Assembly (NCBI GenBank): GCA_903813345.2
Contig: CAIIXF020000001.1
Span: 21,845,915 to 21,905,914 of the forward strand
Length of the DNA stretch: 60,000 bases
Direction: 5' to 3'
From: Owenia fusiformis
Lineage: Eukaryota > Annelida > Polychaeta > Sabellida > Oweniidae
The position numbers were made by a program, and so were the translations under genes. Below, one piece after another: positions 12,805 to 23,900 of this stretch (position 1 is its first letter; each line of letters opens with the position of its first letter). The notes under the pieces were generated by a model. That model was not told the DNA's origin and did not search any database. It worked only from the letters and a program-made list of their open reading frames with translations.

Positions 12805-13612
12805 GGAAAGGATTAACCATATGTATGGTAATGTCATATTATTTCTCTAAATGTGATTTTTTTAAATAACTTTTGTACTGAAAACATTTTCGCAATAAAT
12901 AAAATGCTTTTAATATTGGTAACATAATTTTTTATCATTTCTAAGTCAATTGGCACTGTACTCTGAAAATTTATAAGTATTACATAATTATAACATGCCT
13001 ATGTGCAAAGTGTACACAAGACAGCGGGCCAATATAAGTTTTGAAAAGCCCGCGCCCGCTAACTTTCTGATTGGTCAAGGCGCTGACGTCATAACCAATC
13101 AATCGAAGATAAAACTGCGCGAGCAATTTTTCTAAACTCATTTCAATCATTTTCAAATCATTTGTTTGTCAATTCTATAAGAAAACGGTACTCTCTGACC
13201 AGTCTACATCATCATAGGTATGTTATAAATCGTTTATGTCACTATCGTGGCACATATGCCCTCGGTTCTCAGAGATCAATGTCCCTCCCAAGGTCGGGCC
13301 ATATATCACTGAGATCTCGGGCATATATGCCACGATAGTGACATAACCTCTAAATATAATTCATTTTTGTATAATTATGAAATTGAGTCATACCAGCACT
13401 TTTTAATAAATTAAACTTTGAGGACAAATTTTCTTTGAAAAGGTTACATTGGGACAAAGAGTTAGCAGATGGGCAAATTTTTAACAGGAAATTATTCATG
13501 CAGCTAAACAAAAATATAGAACAACTACTTACATTTATGAAATATTATTATTGTATGATATATCAACAGATTCACACAATAAAAATATGCAGTTAGTTAT
13601 TTTTCTTTTTAG
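12805..13612 (+). promoter_or_regulatory. Promoter, untranslated exon and intron of the 949-residue protein gene
   Basis: Around 13030-13110 lie a CCAATAT, the AGCCCGCGCCCGCT block, two CCAAT-type boxes (ATTGGTCAAGG and ACCAATCAATC) and a CRE-like TGACGTCA. A plausible non-coding first exon ends CATAG|GTATGT at 13217 and splices to an acceptor TTTTTAG at 13611-13612, 22 bases before the ATG. The positions are inferred and there is no transcript evidence. Confidence 0.5.
13234..13346. repeat. Long hairpin (copy A of the TTATGTC hairpin family)
   Basis: Left arm TTATGTCACTATCGTGGCA followed by an ATATGCCC segment; right arm GGGCATATATGCCACGATAG then TGACATAA. It sits in the putative 5' intron of the downstream gene. 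A diverged relative lies at 33261-33372. Confidence 0.85.
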
Positions 13613-13634
13613 ATCAATGTGATAAGGATAAAAT

Positions 13635-16484
13635 ATGACGCAAATCAAGAATATGAAGAAAATCACTTTGATGTTGGGTCTACTCTTAAATGTGACTTTG
13701 ACAGTTTCACACCAACAAAATTGGAGGAACTTTTATCCAAATGCATTAAAAGTATCTACTGAATATAAAATTGATGAACAAATCATAGACAAGTATATTG
13801 TAGCCGAACAGAATGCAAAAACAAAGATCAGACATTTGAGAGAAGCTCCTGAAACTGAACGTGATCATGCAGAAAAACAAGAGAAAAATGGCCTGATTGT
13901 TTATGCAGCATCACCAGATTGTTTCGCAACCATTCCTCAAAATGTCGCAAAGACAATACGAAGCCAATTTGCGAAAAATCTGCAATGTAAAATATCTGAT
14001 CATGTGGTTGACAACTCTAAACTTGGAGCTCTATACAAAATGAAAATTAATGTTGAGACACTTGGAGATGACGATACATCTCAGATGCACTCAATAACAC
14101 TGGATGCCATCAACCGTAAGAAGCAGCATGAATATGGCTTTGTACCGTACCAACTAGAGTTCCTGTCATCTGCCCAGCTGTACCCCTATAAGAACACTGT
14201 ACAGAAGAACAATGTTTGCAGAGGAATTAACATCAAACTCAATGTCAGTAATTGTTATGTCTCTGACCTTGGACCAAGTGGTTTCTTTGATAAAACACTT
14301 AAAGTTGTTATTCTTGATGTGCTCAGTGAGTTATTCCTAAAGGATTATCAAATATGTGACCTTAATGGAGAAAAATCTGGAACATGGCACCCAATGTACC
14401 TCAAATGCTGTTACAGGAAAGAAGTTAGGCTACAAGCATCAGACTTCGACAACCCAGACACAGCCCAAACACCTCAGTATACAATCGGCTGTGAGGATCC
14501 CAATTTATGGCAAAAGATCCTATTGATATTCATACAGATCTCAAGCCTAGTGGCCTTCATCTTAAGCCCACTGACAGTCTACTGGTTGCAGCTATATATT
14601 CCTGATGATCAAAATCACACATCATGCTGGACTAGAATTAAATCATGTTGTAGATGCATGTTGAAAAGATCTAAATGTCAGAAAAGGAATAAAGACAACA
14701 CTGAGGCTGATAATACAAATGATGATGACGTAGCTATGGAGAGTGATGATGTCAACAATGGAGATAACTGCACTAAAACTGGACTATTGCTGTGTGTCCA
14801 ATGCAAAAGGGAAGAGAATGCTATTGTTGCAAATGATGACAAACAAGAGAGAATGAGCAATCAAGCAAGACATAGAGATTCAAGTGAGGGAGACAGTGGT
14901 GTAACTGATGTACTAGTGAAAACGCCTGCAAATAAAACTGATGTTAACATTGAACTAGACAATATTGATAAAGATGTGCCAGTGAACAGTGACGAAGACA
15001 GCTCTCAATCAGATGATAGCATAGATGGCCGAAAGAAAAAGGAAAATGTCTATTTTGATGGAAAGGCAGAAATGTCTTTCAGGTTCTCATATGTTCTTCA
15101 TTATCTGTTTCTATGGTTCTTTGGTGGCTATTTGGTGACACTACTCCGAAGGTTTCTATTCATCTATCTGTTCTGCACTCTTCTCTTGTGTCAGGTGTAT
15201 GTCCTGATGTCCTTCAATGGACTGGTCCTAGAAATGAATCCACTGATGATGTATCAGTCCATGGCCTTGAAATCCTTCATTAAATCTATTCTTGAGTTGA
15301 CTGTTGAAACTAACACTGTTCACCAAAATAGCACTATGGAAGAAAATTTGGCATATGTCACTGAAAAAGCAAATTGGAGTTTGATAATTGGTTTCCTAGT
15401 GTCTCCATTAATTGTAACAATTGCTATATATGTATTTCTGTTTAACCCATTGACGAGTCGCCACTCGATTAGTAAGATCCTGTCATGGAAAGAGGACTAT
15501 AGATTCTATGGGCAGCCTCTGCCAGATGATTTGCAAACAGAAATTGATCAAGGTGAGCCACCATTAAAGGTTGCCTACAAAAACATGAAACATAGAATGT
15601 ATCTTATATGTTCTGGTTCATTTTGGAGATTTTTTTGGAGATCTTTTATAAAGGGTGATGAAAGCCCAACATCTAAAGTTAAGAAAGTCTTGAACAAAAT
15701 CAAAGTCATTCTTAAAGCAATCCTTTTTGCTGTTCCTTTGATTTGGTATTCATTCCCAATATTTTCCATTACAAATGGTATTCAGAAATACCTCAAAATG
15801 TACTACAGAACACATACTCGACCAAAGGCCATCACAATAATGACCTTAAACATAATTGGCGCAATCATTGTGTATTGTATCATTGCTGATTTTCTCTTCC
15901 TTCACATCCATGCCTTTACATTCCTGGCTTTGGATATACTATTTGGAGATTCCGTATCATTTCTAATTTTCATCGGTGCTCTTGTGTACTACCTTAAAAG
16001 AATATTTGATGATGTTGAAGATGAATATATTCACCTTAAGGGACTACTTTTTGAGGAAGGAATCACTCTTGATGAGGAAATGCTGGTGCAAGGGAAAATA
16101 CTCCTATGCACAGATGAGCCATCTCGTCCCCTTATAGAGAGGACTGATGATGGTGATATCATGATGCCCAGGTACATCTTCAGCGAGGTTAGTGAAATGA
16201 TCTTGCCCCTCAGGAAAGCAATCTACAAGGCTCTCAGGAGATTCCTTATTACTTTCTTTCTTCTTGGCTTCCTACTCATGGCTGTTGTGCGCAAACAGAG
16301 CATGTCCATTTCTCGAACTGATTCAGAAATATTTATTGCACTTTTCGCAGTTGCAATCCCAAAGTTGATTGGCTTGGTAGATTCCCAGCATACAACTGAT
16401 GTGGCAGAAAGGAAGAGGCGATATAGAATCAGAAAGATATTTAAGGCTATGACAGTGATGGAGGAACGAAAATCTCTGTCTTAA
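13635..16484 (+). CDS. Large multi-pass membrane protein of unknown function, 949 aa, single coding exon
   Basis: I do not recognise the family. An N-terminal hydrophobic stretch (about residues 8-25, KKITLMLGLLLNVTLTVS) looks like a signal peptide. Residues 26-285 form a presumed extracellular domain with about nine cysteines and several N-glycosylation sequons (for example NVSNC). The first membrane helix is near 290-316. Then comes a cytoplasmic loop of about 160 residues (318-478), Cys/Arg/Lys-rich at the start (CCRCMLKRSK) and very rich in Asp, Asn and Ser after. Further hydrophobic segments lie near 482-527 (probably two), 581-604, 690-712, 733-765, 774-790, 869-886 and 899-916, giving eight to ten in all. 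The C-terminus is basic and cytoplasmic or lumenal. The start is one of two close Met codons (residues 1 and 7). The long intron-free ORF in intron-rich surroundings is notable. Confidence 0.85.
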   Translation: MTQIKNMKKITLMLGLLLNVTLTVSHQQNWRNFYPNALKVSTEYKIDEQIIDKYIVAEQNAKTKIRHLREAPETERDHAEKQEKNGLIVYAASPDCFATIPQNVAKTIRSQFAKNLQCKISDHVVDNSKLGALYKMKINVETLGDDDTSQMHSITLDAINRKKQHEYGFVPYQLEFLSSAQLYPYKNTVQKNNVCRGINIKLNVSNCYVSDLGPSGFFDKTLKVVILDVLSELFLKDYQICDLNGEKSGTWHPMYLKCCYRKEVRLQASDFDNPDTAQTPQYTIGCEDPNLWQKILLIFIQISSLVAFILSPLTVYWLQLYIPDDQNHTSCWTRIKSCCRCMLKRSKCQKRNKDNTEADNTNDDDVAMESDDVNNGDNCTKTGLLLCVQCKREENAIVANDDKQERMSNQARHRDSSEGDSGVTDVLVKTPANKTDVNIELDNIDKDVPVNSDEDSSQSDDSIDGRKKKENVYFDGKAEMSFRFSYVLHYLFLWFFGGYLVTLLRRFLFIYLFCTLLLCQVYVLMSFNGLVLEMNPLMMYQSMALKSFIKSILELTVETNTVHQNSTMEENLAYVTEKANWSLIIGFLVSPLIVTIAIYVFLFNPLTSRHSISKILSWKEDYRFYGQPLPDDLQTEIDQGEPPLKVAYKNMKHRMYLICSGSFWRFFWRSFIKGDESPTSKVKKVLNKIKVILKAILFAVPLIWYSFPIFSITNGIQKYLKMYYRTHTRPKAITIMTLNIIGAIIVYCIIADFLFLHIHAFTFLALDILFGDSVSFLIFIGALVYYLKRIFDDVEDEYIHLKGLLFEEGITLDEEMLVQGKILLCTDEPSRPLIERTDDGDIMMPRYIFSEVSEMILPLRKAIYKALRRFLITFFLLGFLLMAVVRKQSMSISRTDSEIFIALFAVAIPKLIGLVDSQHTTDVAERKRRYRIRKIFKAMTVMEERKSLS

Positions 16485-16898
16485 GATTACAATATCATTG
16501 GATAATCTAAACCCAAAACATAGCTTTGATAAACTAATTCAAGGATACACATATGATAGTGACATTCTAGATATCCTAAATGAAGAATTGTACGCAGAAA
16601 TGATAAGAGGCTGGTTTAAATATCATTTTCAATTTTATATACAAAATTTAATTATTTTTTTGGTGGTGGGAAAGAAGGGTTTAGATCAGTAAGAGATCTT
16701 TTATTGGTTTTTGATTGAACAATGATAGCTTATACTGTATTACATATTTGAAACACTTCCTGAATTATATCTGAGGTCATGTGTAATATAAGTTATACAG
16801 GCTGAAATTATATGAATATGTTATTTTATATAAATGAATAAGGGTACAGAAAGATGTCAGATCTGGTTATACAATACAAGACACATGAATGTCTATAC

Positions 16899-17078
16899 AG
16901 TAAAACCTGTCTTAGTGGAACACCTTTGGTACCTCTAAAAAGGGTTCCACTTGTGAGGTCTTCCTCTTAGAGATGTTCATTTAACGTTAAGTCAGTTGGT
17001 CTTGGCACTCTGAAAGAAACTCCACTTACAGAGGTGTTCTACTTCTAGAGGTGTTCCACTTCACAGGTTTCACTACAT
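16899..17078. repeat. MITE, AGTAAAACCTGT family (copy 2)
   Basis: Left end CAGTAAAACCTGTCTTAGTG then GAACACCT; right end AGGTGTTCCACTTCACAGG then TTTCACTAC. The centre has further GGTTCCACTT / GTTCTACTTC variants. It is related to the copy at 8346-8476. Confidence 0.8.
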
Positions 17079-17851
17079 ATTTATAGTAGAGAATTTTTAA
17101 AATATAAAGAGGAATATCAGACATCATTTTTCATACTCTCTATTTTCCATACATTACATGTACATTATTATGTCATCAATAAACATATCTTAAAATACCA
17201 TACTAGTAGTTGGTCATGGATTATTTACTATAAGAAGTCTATCAAATAGCTTTAAATAAACGTATATGCCTCTGCACCTCATCCTCCTAAGCAGGTCTCC
17301 AGAATCCGTACCTCCTTCTTCCCCCTGCTATAACCAATTTGGAAGCGCCTGATTAAACTGAATCACGTGATCTTATGCGCAATGACTTATACATGAATTT
17401 CTGTCGCAGTGTTGTCGACAGCCAATCAGATTGCGAGCTCTTAATCGGGGAAATGCTAACTGCTTAGGGTAAAATGAATAAATTCTGGATTTTGAAGCCC
17501 TGTGATCGGAGGATGCTGCACCTCACCTTTCCAATTCATAGAAGTAGGCTATTGTATGTAAGAATTATTTTGCCATCAGATGTATCTGCCTCTAAAATCA
17601 TTAAAGATGAGCAATTTTCCAGATCATTCACATTACTGAATATTTTCTTTGATCCACTTCAAGGATTGACATACAATGTAATATCTGTACCGATGGCGTC
17701 AAAAATATCAATATCAAATATGGCACAATTCAGTCAGTTGACACAATCACTTGAATATTACATTTAGACTTGCCTAGAATGTGCGAGACTGAAACATACA
17801 CATGTTCCCATTATAGAACACATACATCTTTTACTCTTTCTGCAAACTTTG

Positions 17852-17953
17852 TCTGATGTCAGAGAACTCAACGATGTCAGATAACTCCCTGATGTCAGAC
17901 AACTCCCTGATGTCAGGTAACTCCTTGATGTCAGGTAACTCCCTGATGTCAGT
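17852..17953. repeat. 18-bp minisatellite, about five units
   Basis: The unit is AACTCCCTGATGTCAGRY, repeated about five times with single-base changes, ending about 50 bp from the MTG1 stop codon. Confidence 0.9.
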
Positions 17954-17999
17954 CTATACTGCAATTATAATTAGATAATCCTAATCCAGCCTATGTACT

Positions 18000-20900
18000 T
18001 CAAGTCACTTTTGAGTGTATATAGTTTGTGTCTAGCATGACTTTGCCCAGTTTTCCTTCCCTAAAAGCCCTCAATGCAATTGCTGATGCAGCATCAAAAT
18101 TCCACCTGTACATATAGCCTCCTGCAATAAATGATATACACATACATGTACATGTAGTTTTTAAATCATGTCAAGGAAGGGGTCTTTTAAATAAGTTTTC
18201 CAAAGTCATATTACAAATATATTTACAATCACAAGTTGTAATATGAGGTTATATAATGGTTCTTTCTGTATATCGTGTTTATACTCGAGTGAGTATATGA
18301 TATATTCACAAGTGAGCGTAGCGAACGAGTGAATATATTATATTCTCACGAGAGTATAAAATGCACGATATACAGAATGAACCATTATATAATCTTATTA
18401 TGCCACTCTTAGTTCAATTACAGTGATTCGAACACAATCATAACAATTAAAAACCATAAAAATATCCCATAGCCAACTCAATAATACTATCAGTTATCAC
18501 ACGTTTCAGCATGTGATACGAGAAATATTCCACGAAAGTAAAAATTGTATCACACGTTTCAGCATGTGATACGAGAAATATTCCACGAAAGTAAAAATTG
18601 TATCACCACGAAAGCGAACCTTGATTGGTGATAGCTTTTTGCTTGAGTGGAATATTTTCGTATCACATCAGCTGAAACGTGTGATGACGATTTTATCATA
18701 TAAAGTATGTTTTTATTTTATCATTATAACGTCATTTCCTAGGTATCAAGGTGTGTGACGTCAAATATTATTTCTGAACAGTTTGAATAGTGTAACGTCA
18801 CTACACTGGAGCTTTTACTTATATGACGTCAGTAATTAGTTACCACTAGTTACATGGTTGTGATATGGGAAATACCAGGAAGGCTACAACCAATCAGATC
18901 ACTGGAATTTTACATACTATGTGATAATGATGTTGATCTCGAACCATATATGACGTGGCTTGATTCTAGCAAATCATGCCGGAACCATTTATGACGTCAC
19001 TTGATTCTGATTTTTTTATTTATTAGTTCCCAGAATGCACTTCTACAGTGGTATACGCTGGAGTGTATACGGAGGAGTTGTATACGATGACGATATACCA
19101 CTCTCTACTGTATATCATTGTTATAGACCCATGTTATACAACTGTAATTGGACTTAGAGTGGTATAACATAAATTATATCATAAAATTGTTCAAATTTTA
19201 CCAGATTAAAGCTGAGTTAACACTTTTTCATAATCCTGAACATATTTCTCTGGAAGTGAGCCATTTCTTGTGGACATTCTTTTATGTTTAATCTTTATGC
19301 ACTGAGGAATGATAGGAAATTTGAGTTACAGATGTATTGGCATCTGAATGTTCATGTTTTCAAAGCACTAAAGTTTAAAAAACGCTCTCAAACCTACATG
19401 TAACATTGTTGACGTCACAGTCTCATTCAAGATTAGCAAAAGGTCAATATGGAAATCTGTGTGATTAATACACTGTTATTTAAAATATTTGGATGGATAC
19501 ATTAGCCCCCAATAGGTTATAATTGACCATTTGTGATCAAATTATAGATATTACTGTCCTATTATCACAAATCATCAATTAGAAACTGTTTAAGATTTGA
19601 ATGTAATAGCAATGACCAAATTTGGACTTATTCTTGTTGTTTGAAACAGATGCACCACTGTACATACCTACTACTGCCTTCCGCTTTTCTATGTATCCCT
19701 GTTCTTTAGCCACATGTGCCAGAAACAAGGTGACATCATCAGTGGGAGCAGACAGTTTGAAGTGATCTACATAACTGGAATGTAAACATATAAATCAACT
19801 TATTGTGATATTAGTTTGTGACTGATCCATAATTACTTGACAAAAAATATAAATACAATGTTTAGACAGTTTTTTAGTCAAGGACATCTCTAATGGAATA
19901 GCACAAAAATCCCAGCTAAAAACTAATTTCAATTATCTACAAACTAAAATCCTAACTCAAAACATTGATCGAACCCTCATCATATGCTAAAGAAATTACA
20001 TCTTATCACAGGGACCCTCAAAGTTTCTAATAATTAACATAAAAAGAAATTTACATACTCAAACTGTTTGTGTTTGTTCAACCAATACAGCATATAGTCA
20101 ACTATCACATCAGGTCCAACCAAATGGTCTTTTAAATTGGCTGAAATAAAAAATAAAAAAATCAGATAAAATAAAAGCTAGTAAACTACACGACAATTTA
20201 CAATTCATATAATTTTACACAGATTTTCCTAAGTTTTAAATGTTTAAATGAATGATTATCACATTCACATTTTCCATCCTACCTAGAAACTTCTGGAAAA
20301 TACATACATAAAATGTATTGTCAGAGGCTTCATAGGTGATTGAAAGAATGTTCACAAAAAGGTAACAGTCCACCTGTTTATACAGGAGAGCATTTGAAAT
20401 TACTACCTACTGCCATCTTTATACTGAAACTAGAAAAACAGCAACTCCATGGAGAAGCAAATCCCACCTAACAAAACATATTTTGATTATTAGTGGCCAT
20501 CTTGAAAATTCCTTCTTGAGCAGAGCTTGTTTCTCCCTAGGTATCAACATGTAAATGCTTAGAAGTATATAATATGTGTATAATTTTAGCTATCTTCCCT
20601 TTTAGTTTTTGAGTGTGAAGTTTCCAATTTAGTTTGTCATCAACTAGGACACCAAGAAAATTAATGTTATCCTTCTTTGTAATAATATTTTTGTCATCAA
20701 TTTTTATCTTGATTTCTTCAGGGTTATACATTCCTCTTTTATATGAAAAGAATAAAAAATTAGTCTTTTCAATACTAAGCGATAACTTGTTAGCCATGAA
20801 CCAGTCATTGACTTTTTTAAGTTCATTATTTGCAACAGATATGAGTTCTTCTTTCGACTCATTTGAATGTAAAATACTGGTGTCATCTGTAAAAAGTAAA

Positions 20901-23900
20901 AACTTCAATATAGCAGAAGTAAAACTGAGGTCATTTATTTAAATAATAAAAAGTAGAGGTCCTAGCTATAAAGGATATGAACCTATTAAAGAGACTCTAT
21001 TGAGACTTCTCTGTGGCATTTTTTCTTTATTCCTTTTTGTTTTGAATTTTTAACACCATAACATTAACTAACTACTCAATATGCAACTTTTCACCACGTA
21101 GAATTTTAAAATATTAAGTTTGAAAATTCCATTTTTATAATGGAGCTCAATTGGAAAAACTACATAATTTGAATTATTTTCAAACGTAGCGGCGCAATTT
21201 TGATAAAATTGACAGATATAATAAATATTGGTAAGACGAAATGTTTGATGAAAAATGAAGAAAATTCACCGTCCTGGTTACGCAAACTATAGAAAAATCT
21301 GAAATAATCATAAAAACCTGTAAAAATAGATTGAAGGGGGTGATATTCATTTCTAATGTGCCTTTCACTACTACAGGGTAACCATAATTTTGGTACTGAT
21401 TTGATTTTTCAATGAAAATCATTTCTATAGTGTATAGTCAGTTTAAATAATACAATTATCGAAATCGTTGTTCCCTCTTCAAAAGAGAAGACGCGAAAAT
21501 CTTTCCTTATAAGGGCAAAATATTTCCCATGATGCAGTTCGCGGAGGAACAAATTTATACTTCCTTATTTTCCCTCATAGGTTTAACATGGGGATTTTCA
21601 AACCTATTTTTCAAACGATATATTCGTTCATATTCCCGTACGAGAGTACAGAAAAAATTATTAGAAACGATTGATCTCTCATTAATCTTAATATAACAGC
21701 TATTTTTTTCATTGTATTAATTCATAGCGTGGTGAAAACGATGATTGAAAAGTGAGAAAATATTCCGAAAGAGAAGGTCACGTGATCAGTAGACTAGTCG
21801 CCATATTGGAAAAAACAATTCCATTCGACTTTTAATACTTTCATGCCAATCTTACCGCACTACAAACTGCGACATCGATGCAACAACTGAATAAAAGTAT
21901 TCATCTTCAAATTACATTATAGAGTTACGTTGAAAACCCACAAACAACTGAGCAGTAGACCAAAGAAGACGCGTCGCTATTATCTAGGTCAATCTGTTCA
22001 GTGGTCCGAAAGCAAATGTATAGTACTCGTTTCCGAATTTTGTTGTTCATTGTACAATCTTTTATTGATTAAACTCGGTATACTGACCATTAAAGCAATG
22101 ACAAAGAAGAATACTTACGATGGTGTCATGGTTTTATTTAGCGTGCGGGTGTAAAAACAAAATTGAGTAATTAGTTTGATTTAGAACTTTCGTGTCACGC
22201 AAATAGCTACGCGAAATGCATAGTGGGAAAATATTGACCAATCAAATTTTGTCCTTTTTGAGTGCTTTTTCAGTGCATATTTGCGAACGTTCTGATTCAA
22301 AGAGCGAACTGCGAAAAGGAGAATTGCTATACATGTATTTCTTTACTGAACAGTGCAATCATTTATTTATTTATCAACAGTAATCCAAACTACATATTAT
22401 ATAGTTAGTAAAATATTAAAATAATTCTATTAAAATTAAAGCATTGAGATGATACTTAAATAATTACATATTATATTGATAGGCATATTATAGTATAGGA
22501 TTTAAGCCAATGACTAAATGCATTGTAGATGATTAAATCTAACATATGTCCTGATTCTAGACTAAGAACGAGGGTGGTAGTCCGAATTCAAAGCCTAGAC
22601 TAGAAGACATAAGTGAATTGAAGCATCCACTATTCATTGAATCATGTGCTTTAATTCAATTTCACACATTGCAAAATATTTTTTACAATTTCACTTAACA
22701 GAATGATATTTTTTCAAAGATATGTTGTACTTTTAGAATCATTTGCTTCAAAGAATTGAACTATGGCGGCCTTTACTCGTTATTTTACGATTTTTGCTGT
22801 AACTCGAAAAGTAGTCGAGCGATTTTGTTCATATTTGGTATATGAATACTATAAGCATGGCACACTGTCTAATGACTCTTCTGGTAGAAGGCGGCCATTT
22901 TAACGTATTTTACTATAACACGGAAAGTAGTGGAGCGATTTTGTTCATATTTGGTATGTGAATACTATAAGCATGGCACACTGTCTAATGACGCTTTTGG
23001 TAGAAGGCAGCCATTTTGAAAAATGGCCGTCATTTTAACGTATTTTACTATAACTCGAAAAGTAGTAGAGCGATTTTGTTCATATTTGATGCGTGAATAC
23101 TATAAGCGTGGCATACTGTCTAACGACACTTTTGGTAGAAGGTGGCCATTTTGAAAAATGGCTGCCATTTTTGCTGTATACTTTGTTTGTAAAAAAAATG
23201 CCAGCCATGGCTGTTCGATGGGATTTGCTACACTTTGGTGTTGCTGTTGTCTAGTTGAAGGATGGATGGACGGACAAATGGAGGGGTCTCCATAGCTTAT
23301 CCCCTAATCTTCGTTGGATTGAACAATTGTGAATATGGTTATTGTTGGACAAATAAAACTGATTGAATGTCTAAAAGCAAATAATGAAGTGGTAATTTAT
23401 TTTAAATCATTAAAAATCTCAAACATGCTTGCTTTGGTCTAGTCACTTAATTCCTAAATGTCCCGTAATTTGTATCTATATACCTTATTAGATGCAGTGA
23501 AGGAGTTAAATCATTGGGATATGAATAAATCATGCAAAACATATTTTGTACATATTTCTCATCATTTAGGGTTACCCAGTAGTTTACAAGCTGACCTTTG
23601 CAAAATATATTTCACTTACTATCCTCATTCGCTATCACGCTATCTAGTTTCTTTCCAAATTGGCCTGAATTGCCTGGTTTATTGGTTTTAGCGAACCGTC
23701 CATTTCGTTGAACCATCATTTTGCTAAGGTTGTTTGTGATGAATATACAATATTCAGTTACATATAACTGCAACTTTATGCAAGGGAAGGTAATTGTGTG
23801 AGAGCACATAAAGTACAAGAAGTATTGACCCACTTGTCTCAGTGAAACTTATAAACAGTGCATAAAGTTTTTTCTGTGCAATGATTGGCTCACAGTTACT

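Larger units (their letters stand above)
16485..17999. other. Intergenic between two convergent genes
   Basis: AT-rich. It holds a MITE (16899-17078), an E-box palindrome ATCACGTGAT near 17365 and a minisatellite (17852-17953). A 97-codon ORF at 17474-17767 (+) follows a CCAAT-containing, GC-richer stretch but has no recognisable similarity, so I do not call it a gene. Confidence 0.45.

Noticed and set aside
17474-17767. 97-codon ORF with a CCAAT-bearing upstream region
   Set aside because: No recognisable domain, no signal peptide, no splice or poly(A) support; kept only as a note in the intergenic entry.
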